Origin: Kitasatospora griseola | Lineage (GTDB): Bacteria > Actinomycetota > Actinomycetes > Streptomycetales > Streptomycetaceae | Reading direction: 5' to 3' | Assembly: GCF_014648555.1 (NCBI RefSeq) | Contig: NZ_BMRI01000009.1 | Location: forward strand, 127,629 to 167,260 | DNA length: 39,632 bases | In this document: one piece after another, positions 1 through 7,315 of the stretch | How positions within the stretch are numbered: position 1 is the first letter of the stretch | Layout: every line of letters begins with the position of its first letter | Notes under the pieces: generated by a model | Database searches by the model: none | What the model saw: only the letters and a program-made list of their open reading frames with translations | What the model was told of the DNA's origin: nothing | Made by a program: the position numbers and the translations under genes

Positions 1-1
1 G

Positions 2-532
2 GTGCAGAACAACGGCTACGCGATCTCCGTCCCGCTGACCCGGCAGTCCGCCGCGCCGACCCTGGCCCACAAGGCGGTCGGCTACGGCATGCCCGGCCGG
101 CTGGTCGACGGCAACGACGCCGCGGCCGTCCACCAGGTGCTCACCGAGGCCCTCGAACGGGCCCGCGGCGGCGGCGGCCCGACCCTGGTGGAGGCGCTCA
201 CCTACCGCGTCGAGGCGCACACCAACGCCGACGACGCCACCCGCTACCGGCAGGCCGAGGAGGTCACCGCCTGGCAGGCGCACGACCCGATCCGGCTGCT
301 GGAGGACGCGCTGCGCGAGCGCGACCTGCTGGACGACCGGCTGGTCGCCGAGGCCGGCGAGGAGGCCGAGGCGATGGCCGCCCGGATGCGCGCCGAGTTC
401 CACGCCGACCCCGACCTCGACCCGATGTCGCTGTTCGCGCACGTCTACGCCGAACCCACCCAGCAGCTGCGCGAACAGGCCGCGCAGCTGGCCGCCGAGC
501 TGGCCGCGGAGGCCGAGGTGCACGCCCGATGA
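2..532 (+). CDS. bkdA: 2-oxoacid dehydrogenase E1 component, alpha subunit (3' part)
   Basis: C-terminal 176 residues of a thiamine-diphosphate-dependent E1-alpha; the true start lies before the window, so the GTG at base 2 is an internal Val codon. E1-alpha and E1-beta decarboxylate branched-chain 2-oxoacids and load the acyl group onto E2 lipoate. Visible: QNNGYAIS early, the VDGNDAAAV segment of the TPP-binding region, and YRVEAHTNADDATRYR, which matches the conserved loop near the active site of branched-chain E1-alpha proteins. The C-terminal tail is Ala/Glu-rich helix. The stop overlaps the next start (ATGA at 529-532), so translation is coupled to E1-beta. Branched-chain rather than pyruvate specificity is inferred from the separate alpha and beta chains and the HTNADD loop; a PDH-type name is the alternative. 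Confidence 0.9.
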   Translation: MQNNGYAISVPLTRQSAAPTLAHKAVGYGMPGRLVDGNDAAAVHQVLTEALERARGGGGPTLVEALTYRVEAHTNADDATRYRQAEEVTAWQAHDPIRLLEDALRERDLLDDRLVAEAGEEAEAMAARMRAEFHADPDLDPMSLFAHVYAEPTQQLREQAAQLAAELAAEAEVHAR

Positions 533-1536
533 CCACCGCCACCCGCGAACAGTCCGGTCTGCGCACCGGCACCATGGCGCAGGCCCTGAACACCGCGCTG
601 CGCGACGCGATGCGCGCCGACAAATCCGTCCACGTGCTCGGCGAGGACGTCGGCGCCCTCGGCGGCGTCTTCCGGATCACCGACGGCCTGACCGCCGAGT
701 TCGGCGCCGACCGCTGCCTGGACACCCCGCTGGCCGAGGCGGGAATCCTCGGCACCGCCGTCGGCATGGCCATGTACGGGCTGCGCCCCGTGGTGGAGAT
801 GCAGTTCGACGCCTTCGCCTACCCGGCGATGGAGCAGCTCGTCTCGCACGTCGCCAAGATGCGCAACCGCACCGCCGGGAAGCTCCCGCTGCCGATCACC
901 GTCCGGGTCCCGTACGGCGGCGGCATCGGCGGCGTCGAGCACCACAGCGACGCCTCCGAGGCGTACTACGCGCACACCCCCGGCCTGCACGTGGTCACCC
1001 CCGCCACCGTCGCTGACGCGTACGGGCTGCTGCGGGAGGCGATCGCCTCCGACGACCCGGTGGTGTTCCTGGAGCCCAAGCGCCTGTACTGGGGCAAGGA
1101 CGAGTGGGACCCGGCGGTCGGCGTGGAGCCGATCGGGAAGGCCGTGCTGCGCCGGCCGGGGACTTCGGCGGTGCTGGTCACCTACGGCCCGTCGCTGCCG
1201 GTCTGCCTGGAGGCCGCCGAAGCGGCCAAGGCCGAGGGCTGGGACCTGGCCGTGCTCGACCTGCGCTCGTTGGTGCCGTTCGACGAGGCCACCGCCTGCG
1301 AGGTGGTGCGTTCGCTGGGCCGGGCCGTGGTGGTCCACGAGGCCAGCGGCTTCGGCGGGGCCGGGGCGGAGATCGCCGCCCGGCTGACCGAGAAGTGCTT
1401 CCACCATCTGGCCGCACCGGTGCTGCGGGTCACCGGGTTCGACATCCCGTACCCGCCGCCGATGCTGGAGCACCACCACCTGCCCGGGGTGGACCGGATC
1501 CTGGACGCCGTCGCCCGGCTCCAATGGGAGGAGTGA
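529..1536 (+). CDS. bkdB: 2-oxoacid dehydrogenase E1 component, beta subunit
   Basis: Complete 335-residue E1-beta. The N-terminal half (about residues 15-190) is the transketolase pyrimidine-binding fold with VLGEDVGALGGVFRIT, DTPLAEAGILGTAVGMA and the GGGIGGVEHHS segment whose histidines are conserved in branched-chain E1-beta. The C-terminal half (about 205-325) is the transketolase C domain, with VTYGPSLPVCLEAA and VVHEASGFGGAGAEI. The length fits the family (about 325-340). The start is the ATG overlapping the E1-alpha stop, preceded by a GGAGGCCGAGG stretch. The E2 start overlaps or lies six bases after its stop. Works as an alpha2-beta2 heterotetramer with the upstream gene product. 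Confidence 0.94.
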   Translation: MTTATREQSGLRTGTMAQALNTALRDAMRADKSVHVLGEDVGALGGVFRITDGLTAEFGADRCLDTPLAEAGILGTAVGMAMYGLRPVVEMQFDAFAYPAMEQLVSHVAKMRNRTAGKLPLPITVRVPYGGGIGGVEHHSDASEAYYAHTPGLHVVTPATVADAYGLLREAIASDDPVVFLEPKRLYWGKDEWDPAVGVEPIGKAVLRRPGTSAVLVTYGPSLPVCLEAAEAAKAEGWDLAVLDLRSLVPFDEATACEVVRSLGRAVVVHEASGFGGAGAEIAARLTEKCFHHLAAPVLRVTGFDIPYPPPMLEHHHLPGVDRILDAVARLQWEE

Positions 1537-1541
1537 TGGCG

Positions 1542-2843
1542 ATGCCGGTGGTCCGCGAGTTCACGCTGCCCGACCTCGGTGAGGGACTCACCGGGGCCGA
1601 GGTGGTGCGCTGGATGGTCGAGGTCGGCGAGGTGATCGCCGTCGACCAGGCGGTGGTGGAGGTGGAGACCGCCAAGGCGGTGGTCGAGGTGCCCTGCCCG
1701 TACGGCGGAGTGGTCACCGCCCGGTTCGGCGAGGTCGGGCAGGAGGTGCCGGTCGGCGCGCCGCTGGTCACCGTGGCCGTCGCCGCCGGGCACGTGCCGG
1801 AGGACGGGCCCGCGCCCGAGGTGGAGCGCCCGCTGGTGGGCTACGGGGTGGCCGAGACCCGCCGGGCCGGCCGCCGCCGGGTCGCGCCGGGCGGCGGCAG
1901 CGCCCCGGTGGCGCCCGCCCTGCCGGTCGCCCCGGTCGCGGTGGCGCCTGCGGCGGCGGCCCCGGCGGTGGTGGCGGCCCCCCCGGCCGTGGTGGCGGTG
2001 ATCTCGCCGCTGGTGCGCCGGATCGCCCGCGAGCACGGGCTCGACCTGGCGCAGGTGCCCGGCACCGGCCCGGACGGGCTGATCACCCGGCGGGACGTCG
2101 AGCGGGCGATCGAACGCCCCGTCGAGGCCGCCCCGGTGGAGGTTCCACGTGGAACGGCGGAGGACGAGCTGATCCCGCTGCGCGGGCTGCGCCGCACCGT
2201 CGCGGAGAAGCTGACCCGCAGCCACCGGGAGATCCCGTCGGCGACCTGCTGGGTGGACGCGGACGCCACCGAACTGATGGCGCTGCGCGGGCAGATGAAC
2301 CAGGCGCCCGGTCCGAAGGTGAGCGTGCTGGCGCTGCTGGCGCGGATCTGCCTGGTCGGTCTGGAGCGCTTCCCGGAGCTCAACTCCAGCGTCGAGGGCG
2401 ACGCCGTCCGCCGGCACCGCGCCGTCCAGCTGGGCTTCGCGGCGCAGGGCCGGCGCGGGCTGGTGGTGCCGGTGGTGCGGGACGCCCAACTGCTGGGCAC
2501 CGAGCGGCTGTCGGTGGAGCTGGGCCGGCTGACCGAGGCGGCCCGCGCCGGGTCGCTGAGCCCGGCCGAGCTGACCGGCGGGACGTTCACGCTGAACAAC
2601 TACGGCGTGTTCGGGGTGGACGGCTCCACGCCGCTCCTCAACCACCCGGAGGCGGCGATGCTCGGGGTCGGCCGGATCACCCCGAAGCCGTGGGTGCACG
2701 AGGGGCAGTTGGCGGTCCGTCAGGTCACCCAGCTGTCCTTCACCTTCGACCACCGGGTCTGCGACGGGGGCACCGCGGGCGGGTTCCTGCGGTTCGTCGC
2801 GGACTGCGTGGAGCGCCCGGGGGTGCTGCTGCGCGGGCTCTGA
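1542..2843 (+). CDS. bkdC: dihydrolipoyl acyltransferase (E2) of the 2-oxoacid dehydrogenase complex
   Basis: E2 core protein of 433 residues. The lipoyl domain (about 5-80) carries the lipoylated lysine in VETAKAVVEV (Lys45 from this start); an Ala/Pro/Val linker follows, then the peripheral-subunit-binding domain (about 153-190, ISPLVRRIAREHGLDL ... GPDGLITRRDVERAI), and the catalytic acyltransferase domain ending in DHRVCDGG with catalytic His404 and the Asp of HxxxDG. There are two in-frame ATGs, at 1536 (overlapping the E1-beta stop) and 1542. The GGAGGAG at 1527-1533 lies 8 bases before 1542 but only 2 before 1536, so 1542 is preferred. No E3 gene follows, so E3 must be encoded elsewhere. 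Confidence 0.93.
   Translation: MPVVREFTLPDLGEGLTGAEVVRWMVEVGEVIAVDQAVVEVETAKAVVEVPCPYGGVVTARFGEVGQEVPVGAPLVTVAVAAGHVPEDGPAPEVERPLVGYGVAETRRAGRRRVAPGGGSAPVAPALPVAPVAVAPAAAAPAVVAAPPAVVAVISPLVRRIAREHGLDLAQVPGTGPDGLITRRDVERAIERPVEAAPVEVPRGTAEDELIPLRGLRRTVAEKLTRSHREIPSATCWVDADATELMALRGQMNQAPGPKVSVLALLARICLVGLERFPELNSSVEGDAVRRHRAVQLGFAAQGRRGLVVPVVRDAQLLGTERLSVELGRLTEAARAGSLSPAELTGGTFTLNNYGVFGVDGSTPLLNHPEAAMLGVGRITPKPWVHEGQLAVRQVTQLSFTFDHRVCDGGTAGGFLRFVADCVERPGVLLRGL
2142..2155. other. parS-like ParB-binding palindrome
   Basis: GTTCCACGTGGAAC is a perfect 14-base palindrome inside the E2 gene. The Streptomyces parS consensus as I remember it is GTTTCACGTGAAAC, so this site differs at one symmetric position (T to C, with A to G on the other arm); the B. 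subtilis consensus also has the C in one arm. Streptomyces parS sites often lie inside genes near oriC, which fits the gene neighbourhood. ParB binding is inferred. Confidence 0.65.
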
Positions 2844-2847
2844 GCCC

Positions 2848-2871
2848 GGTTCGGGGCGCGGTTCGGGGCGC
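2848..2871. repeat. two tandem 12-base repeats after bkdC
   Basis: GGTTCGGGGCGC occurs twice in perfect tandem just after the E2 stop. The stop codon itself lies in a small palindrome, CGGGCTC-T-GAGCCCG (2834-2848). The region may serve as a transcript end, but no classical loop is visible, and the function is unknown. Confidence 0.5.
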
Positions 2872-2980
2872 GGTCCGCGGGTGCGGGCCGCGCCCGGGCG
2901 GGGCGAGGGTAGCGGGTGGACGGGCCGGTTGTCCCGATTTTGCCCGATTCGACGGATCTGCCGTGCGGTCGGTGGCACTG

Positions 2981-2997
2981 TGCTGACGGCGTCAGCA
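2981..2997. promoter_or_regulatory. 17-base perfect palindrome upstream of the flavohemoglobin gene
   Basis: TGCTGACG-G-CGTCAGCA has 8-base arms around one central base and ends 30 bases before the TTG start at 3028. It is a good candidate operator for a dimeric repressor of the downstream gene. I do not recognise it as the NsrR or Rex motif. If translation began at the alternative GTG at 2980 the palindrome would be coding, which makes that start less attractive. Confidence 0.45.
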
Positions 2998-3027
2998 GAT
3001 CGGTCGACCGGAAGCGGAACGATTCCC

Positions 3028-4419
3028 TTGGCTACTCGTCAGCTCGCACTCGACAGCAGGCCCCTCACCCCCGTGCCGGCCGTCCCGGAGAAGCCCACCC
3101 GGCCGCCGACCGTGCCCGCGCCGCCCGCCCCGGTACCGCCCGCGCCCGCGGCGGTCGAGTCGCTGTTCCGGCCGGCCCGGACGCCCAACTGGGTGGGCCC
3201 GGGCGACCGTTGGGCCCGGGCGTGGGGCGTGCCGGCGGCCTGGCCGCAGCCGGCCGCGCCGCGGGCGGTCGGCGCGGAGCCGGCCGGTCCGGCGCTGCCG
3301 CCGACCCCGGAGGAGCTGGCGGCGATCGGGGCGGTGCTGGCGGCGGTGCGGCCGGTCGCGGACCGGGCGATGGCGCACTTCCACGCGCTGGTGTTCCTGC
3401 GCCACCCGGAGCTGCGGGCGATGTTCCCGGCCGCCATGGACGAGCAGCGCGAGCTGCTGTTCCGGGCGTTCGAGCAGTGCGTGCGGCACGCCGACGACCC
3501 GGCGGCGCTGCGCGGGTACCTGGCCCCGATGGGCCGCGGGCACCGCAGGTACGGGGTGCTGCCCGGGCACTATGCCTCCGCCGAGGAGTGCCTGGTGCAG
3601 GCGCTGGCCCGGTTCGGCGGCGCAGTGTGGGACGAGCGGGCCGAGGCGGCCTGCCGTCGGCTGCTGGCGCTGGTGTCGCGGCTGCTGGTCGAGGGGCTGG
3701 ACGAGGCGCGCTCGTCCCCGGCGTGGTGGCAGGCCGAGGTGGTGGCGCACCGGCAGGCGGCCGAGAACACCGCGGTGCTGACGCTCCGTCCGGACCAGGC
3801 GTACCCGTTCCGGGCCGGGCAGTGGGCGGCGGTGGAGACGCCGTGGTGGCCGCGGGTGTGGCGGCCCTACTCGTTCGGGTCGGCGCCGCGGCCGGACGGG
3901 CTGCTGACGCTGCACGTCAAGGCGGTGCCGGCGGGCTGGGTGAGCAACGCGCTGGTGCACCGGGCCCGGCCGGGCGACGTGCTGCGGCTGGGCGCGGCCG
4001 AGGGCGGCATGACGGTGGACCACGCGGCGGGGGAGAACCTGCTCTGCCTGGGCGGCGGCACCGGCATCGGGCCGGTCGTCGCGTTGGTGGAGGAGGTCGC
4101 CGCGCACGGAGCGGCGGGCCGTCGGGTGGAGGTGTTCTACGGCGCGCGCCGGGCCGCCGGACTGTACCGGCTCGCCGAGCTGCGCCAACTCGCCGAGCGG
4201 AACCCCTGGTTGACCGTCCGGCCGGTGCTCTCGGAGGAGGACGGCGGCTCGGGCGGGGCGCTGTCCGGACAGCTGCCGGAGGTGGTGGCCCGGTACGCCC
4301 CGTGGCACGGGTACACGGCCTGCCTGAGCGGCCCGGCGGCGATGGTGCGGGCCGGGGCGGCGGCGCTGCGGCGCTGCGGGATGCCGGCCGGGTCCGTCCG
4401 GTACGACCAGCCGGTATGA
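3028..4419 (+). CDS. flavohemoglobin-like globin/FAD/NAD oxidoreductase
   Basis: 463 residues from TTG 3028. After a Pro/Ala-rich extension of about 90 residues comes a globin domain (about 95-225) with proximal heme histidine His172 in GRGHRRYGVLPGHY, then an FAD-binding beta barrel with the RPYS motif (Arg279-Ser282) and an NAD-binding domain with LGGGTGIGP (from about residue 342). This is the flavohemoglobin order; such proteins usually detoxify nitric oxide with O2 and NAD(P)H. Typical Hmp proteins have about 400 residues, the excess here being the N-terminal extension. The start is uncertain: in-frame GTG 2980 and upstream codons are alternatives, and no strong ribosome-binding site is seen. 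No NO-responsive regulator gene is adjacent. It converges on the Nudix gene with a 21-base gap. Confidence 0.8.
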   Translation: MATRQLALDSRPLTPVPAVPEKPTRPPTVPAPPAPVPPAPAAVESLFRPARTPNWVGPGDRWARAWGVPAAWPQPAAPRAVGAEPAGPALPPTPEELAAIGAVLAAVRPVADRAMAHFHALVFLRHPELRAMFPAAMDEQRELLFRAFEQCVRHADDPAALRGYLAPMGRGHRRYGVLPGHYASAEECLVQALARFGGAVWDERAEAACRRLLALVSRLLVEGLDEARSSPAWWQAEVVAHRQAAENTAVLTLRPDQAYPFRAGQWAAVETPWWPRVWRPYSFGSAPRPDGLLTLHVKAVPAGWVSNALVHRARPGDVLRLGAAEGGMTVDHAAGENLLCLGGGTGIGPVVALVEEVAAHGAAGRRVEVFYGARRAAGLYRLAELRQLAERNPWLTVRPVLSEEDGGSGGALSGQLPEVVARYAPWHGYTACLSGPAAMVRAGAAALRRCGMPAGSVRYDQPV

Positions 4420-4440
4420 GACGGGCCCCGGCGCCCCGGC

Positions 4441-4968
4441 TCAGCCGAGGTCCTCGGCGAGCAGGGCGCGGATGCCCTCGATGTTGGCGGCGAGGTAGGC
4501 GCGAAGGCTGGGAGGGACGACGTTGACTGAGGTGACGCCCTCGCGGGTGAACGGCACCCGGACGATCGCGTACTCGCCGTTGGGGTGCTCCACCTCGGGG
4601 CCGTGCCGGCGGTCCGGGTCGGAGCCGGTGAGCCGGCAGACGAAGAAGTGCTGCACCTTGACGCCGTGCGGGTGGGCGGGCGTGCCGTCGTCGTGGTGGG
4701 AGTGCGCGACGGTGTCGACGAAGGCCGGCACCACGTCGGTGATCTTCCCGCCGAGCTCCTCGTCCACCTCGCGGTGCAGGGCGGCGACCACGGTCGGGTC
4801 GGTGGGCTCGACGCCGCCGCCGGGGGTGATCCAGTACGGGTGCGGGGAGCCCGGGCGGACCCGGCGGATCAGCACCAGCGAGGCGGGGGAGTGCGGGGCG
4901 GCCGGATCGAACTCCAGCAGGATCGCGCGGGCGGTGCGCTTGACGACAGGACGGACGGGGCCCGACAT
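4441..4968 (-). CDS. Nudix hydrolase
   Basis: 175-residue Nudix-fold protein, predicted to hydrolyse a nucleoside diphosphate linked to another moiety; the substrate cannot be told. The Nudix box is present as GGGVEPTDPTVVAALHREVDEELGG: the metal-binding REVDEE helix is intact, but the first glutamate of the G-x5-E pattern reads proline in the strict alignment, with a Glu four residues earlier. The start ATG (4968) follows a strong GGAGGTGG on the minus strand, so the longer open frame upstream is not used. It is transcribed divergently from the IclR-type gene across about 370 bases and converges with the flavohemoglobin gene. Confidence 0.85.
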   Translation of the reverse strand: MSGPVRPVVKRTARAILLEFDPAAPHSPASLVLIRRVRPGSPHPYWITPGGGVEPTDPTVVAALHREVDEELGGKITDVVPAFVDTVAHSHHDDGTPAHPHGVKVQHFFVCRLTGSDPDRRHGPEVEHPNGEYAIVRVPFTREGVTSVNVVPPSLRAYLAANIEGIRALLAEDLG

Positions 4969-5335
4969 GGCTGCCACCTCCGGGGCGCGAGCGTTGTGCG
5001 GGAGTCTGCCGCGCGCCGGTGACCGCGAAACTCGCACAGTGGAGCGAATCGGAGGAATCCGTTCCGCCGTCCGGGTGCGGCGGCATGCCCGGGTGTGTCC
5101 CGGGGCGGCGACGGAGACTTCGGCCGTGGATCTTGAATTCACCCGCCAGGCGCGATGCCGTCCTTCGTGGTCGAGCCGTCCGGGCGCTTGCACCTTCGGA
5201 GCGAAGGTGAATCGGCGAGCGGGGTCTCCACAATGATTGCGGGGAGGTCGGCCCTGTGCTGCAATGACCGACTGCCGGGCGGATTCGGAGCGGACGTCTC
5301 CGGATGCCCCTCAGCGCCCGGGGATGGGGATGACC
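4969..5335. promoter_or_regulatory. divergent promoter region with hairpin/operator candidate
   Basis: This 367-base gap between the Nudix gene and ssgR holds no coding sequence I can support. Its clearest element is the palindrome CACCTTCG-GAG-CGAAGGTG at 5191-5209 (8-base arms), about 125 bases before the ssgR start. It could be an operator for ssgR autoregulation or a leader hairpin. No convincing -35/-10 pair was identified. Confidence 0.4.
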
Positions 5336-6118
5336 ATGCACCGGACCGGGGAACCCACCGCGCCGCCCGCCGAAGACATACGTGCGCCCACCTTGATCGG
5401 CTCGGTGCAGCGCGCCCTGCGACTGCTCGAAGCGGTCGGCTCCCACACCCACGGCGCCACCGCCAAACAGCTGGCCCGCTCCGCCGGGCTCCCCCTCGGC
5501 ACCGCCTATCACCTGCTGCGCACCCTCACCCACGAGGGCTACCTGCGGCGCGACGACGGCCGGTTCTACTTCGGCGCCTCGGTCGACGGGATCTGCCGCG
5601 CCGACACCCGGCAGTCCGAGTGCACCGACCTTCGCGGACGGCTGGCGCGGCTGCGCGACGAACTCGGCGCCGCCGTCTACCACGCGGTCTACGAGGACGG
5701 CGAAGTGCGGATGGTGGAGGTCTTCTCCGGCCCCGCGCAGCCGGCGGTGGAGGAGTGGGCGGACTTCCGCAGCACCGCGCACGCGCACGCCGTCGGACTC
5801 TGCCTGCTGTCCCAACTCGGCACCGAGGAACGGCTCGACCACCTCTCCCGGCACCGGCCGGCCGCGCTCACCCCGTCCACCGTCGGCGACCGGCGCGCGG
5901 TGCTGCGCCGGCTCGACGCCGTCCGGCCCACCGTGCCGGTGCTGGAGCGGCAGGAGTACGCGCTCGGCGCGGTCTGCGCGGCGGTGCCGATCACCGTCGG
6001 CTCGGTGGTCGCCACGGTGGCGATATCACTGCCCGTCGAACAGGGCGACCGGCTCGGCCCGGCGGCGGTCCGGCTGCGCCGCCTGGTGGGGGCGATGTTC
6101 CCCGCGTTCGTGGGCTGA
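5336..6118 (+). CDS. ssgR: IclR-family regulator, SsgR-like
   Basis: About 260 residues. The N-terminal winged helix-turn-helix (IGSVQRALRLLEAVGS ... TAKQLARSAGLPLGTAYHLLRTLTHEGYL) is typical IclR; the remainder is the IclR effector domain (EYALGAVCAAVPITVGS near the end). It lies directly upstream of an ssgA-like gene in the same orientation. In S. coelicolor the IclR-type SsgR activates ssgA, which controls sporulation-specific septation, and the same pairing is the main reason for the name. The start is uncertain: ATGs at 5324, 5330 and 5336 are in frame and each has a GGGGA-like stretch nearby. A Nudix gene is divergent upstream. Confidence 0.8.
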   Translation: MHRTGEPTAPPAEDIRAPTLIGSVQRALRLLEAVGSHTHGATAKQLARSAGLPLGTAYHLLRTLTHEGYLRRDDGRFYFGASVDGICRADTRQSECTDLRGRLARLRDELGAAVYHAVYEDGEVRMVEVFSGPAQPAVEEWADFRSTAHAHAVGLCLLSQLGTEERLDHLSRHRPAALTPSTVGDRRAVLRRLDAVRPTVPVLERQEYALGAVCAAVPITVGSVVATVAISLPVEQGDRLGPAAVRLRRLVGAMFPAFVG

Positions 6119-6158
6119 TTCCGCCGGTGCGTTCGTTCACCATTTGAAAAAGCACGCC

Positions 6159-6167
6159 TTGTCCACA
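6159..6167 (+). promoter_or_regulatory. DnaA-box-like TTGTCCACA upstream of ssgA
   Basis: TTGTCCACA matches the Streptomyces DnaA-box consensus exactly and lies between ssgR and ssgA. The same bases could equally be a -35 element (TTGTCC) with GACGAT at 6183-6188 as a weak -10, 18 bases away. A single 9-mer in a 40-kb window is only mild evidence. Confidence 0.35.
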
Positions 6168-6300
6168 TCGCCGTCAAACCTGGACGATGAGGTCCGAACG
6201 GGGAATTGGGGACAGAGAACCGACAGCGAACCGATAGATGCCCGACCCCACCGCTCGACCCTCGGCGTACACGGGCGGGCAGAACGAGAGGTACTGGCGC

Positions 6301-6729
6301 ATGCACAACACGGTCCGAGCCCACATGGCGATGCACCTCGTGGTGTCGAGCGAGCTCTCCTTCCGCGTCGTGGTCGACCTGGACTACGACGGCGGCGACC
6401 CGTTCGCCGTCCGCTTCACCTTCCACCTGCCCGGCGACGAACCGGTCACCTGGGTCTTCGCGCGCGAACTGCTGGTCGACGGGCTCAGCCGGGCCAGCGG
6501 CGAGGGCGACGTCCACCTCCAGCCGCTCGGCGAGGACCTGTCCGAGGTCGACCTGGTGCTGCGCTCCCCCGAGGGCGACGCCCGGGTGCGCGCCGCCGCC
6601 CCGCCGCTGCTGGCCTTCCTCGCCCGCACCGACGTGGTGGTGCCGATGGGTCAGGAGGTCGCGACCGGCGACCTCGACCAGGAGTTGGCCGACATCCTGT
6701 CCACCACCGGGCACGAGAACGCGGGTTGA
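6301..6729 (+). CDS. ssgA: SsgA-like sporulation/cell-division regulator
   Basis: 142 residues from ATG 6301, close to the usual 130-145 of SsgA-like proteins, a family found in sporulating actinomycetes that controls septum-site selection. Diagnostic stretches: SSELSFRVVVDLDYDGGDPFAVRFTFHLPGDEPVTWVFARELLVDGLSR written here in parts (LVVSSELSF, DPFAVRFTFHLPGDEPVTW, RELLVDGL), then GEGDV and LLAFLARTDVVVPMGQE. An in-frame ATG at 6238 would add 21 residues, but CGAGAGG at 6285-6291 sits 9 bases before 6301. FTFHLPGDEPVTW matches SsgA better than SsgB, and the SsgR-like gene upstream supports ssgA. A strong terminator follows. Confidence 0.85.
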   Translation: MHNTVRAHMAMHLVVSSELSFRVVVDLDYDGGDPFAVRFTFHLPGDEPVTWVFARELLVDGLSRASGEGDVHLQPLGEDLSEVDLVLRSPEGDARVRAAAPPLLAFLARTDVVVPMGQEVATGDLDQELADILSTTGHENAG

Positions 6730-6762
6730 GCCCGCGGGCCCGGTCCGCGGCCCCTGCGGCGT

Positions 6763-6806
6763 GACCGGCCGTCGGACAGCTGCGGGGAGCTGTCCGGTGG
6801 CCGGTC
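6763..6806. terminator. bidirectional terminator between ssgA and the holin-like gene
   Basis: GACCGGCC-GTC-GGACAGCT, loop GCGGGG, then AGCTGTCC-GGT-GGCCGGTC. The arms form a 19-base stem with two G-U pairs on the plus-strand transcript and a 6-base loop. Its position between two converging genes fits a shared terminator; no long U tract follows, as is usual in this group. Confidence 0.85.
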
Positions 6807-6833
6807 GGCCGCGAGGACCGGGGCGCGGGCCGG

Positions 6834-7211
6834 TCAGTCGTCGTCGCCGAAGGCCAGGTGCAGGCCCCAGGAGACCACGCTGATGATCAGCGCACCGAGC
6901 AGCGCCGCCCAGAAGCCCTGCACGTGGAAGTCCAGGCCCAGCTTGTCCGACGCCCAGGAGGTCAGCCAGAGCATCAGGGCGTTGATCACGAAGGTGACCA
7001 GGCCCAGCGTGAGGATGAACAGCGGCAGCGAGAACAGCTTCACCAGCGGCTTGATGGCGAAGTTGACCACACCGAAGACGAGCGCCACCGCGAGCACGGT
7101 GACCGCCTTGTGCTGCCAGTCGCCCCCCTCCAGCGTGATCCCGTTGACGATCCAGGCGGCGATCCAGATCGCCACCGCGTTGATGAGCGTTTTGATCACG
7201 AAATTCTTCAT
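6834..7211 (-). CDS. phage holin family / YvlD-like membrane protein
   Basis: 125-residue protein with four hydrophobic segments: about residues 4-24 (VIKTLINAVAIWIAAWIV), 35-55, 60-85 (LFSLPLFILTLGLVTFVINALML) and 98-120, ending in a charged GDDD tail. The pattern, including the NFAIKPLVKLFSLPL motif, is that of the widespread YvlD/DUF360-type family often annotated as phage holin. No phage genes surround it, so a housekeeping membrane protein is more likely than a lysis protein; the function is unknown. It is divergent from the cupin gene and converges on ssgA. Confidence 0.85.
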   Translation of the reverse strand: MKNFVIKTLINAVAIWIAAWIVNGITLEGGDWQHKAVTVLAVALVFGVVNFAIKPLVKLFSLPLFILTLGLVTFVINALMLWLTSWASDKLGLDFHVQGFWAALLGALIISVVSWGLHLAFGDDD

Positions 7212-7315
7212 GCTGCGGATGGTGACAGGACCGCCCGCCGTGCGGAAGCTCCCGTGAACGACCGTGTGATGGAGTGTTGTTGAATGGGCCCGGACCGGAG
7301 AGGAGCCGTGCCCCG

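Noticed and set aside
1104..1535. Upstream extension of the E2 frame
   Set aside because: It overlaps E1-beta and is Arg/Gly-rich; the lipoyl domain starts right after 1542.
6834..7211. Holin-like gene as evidence of a prophage
   Set aside because: No endolysin, integrase or structural genes are near, and this membrane family is common in normal chromosomes.
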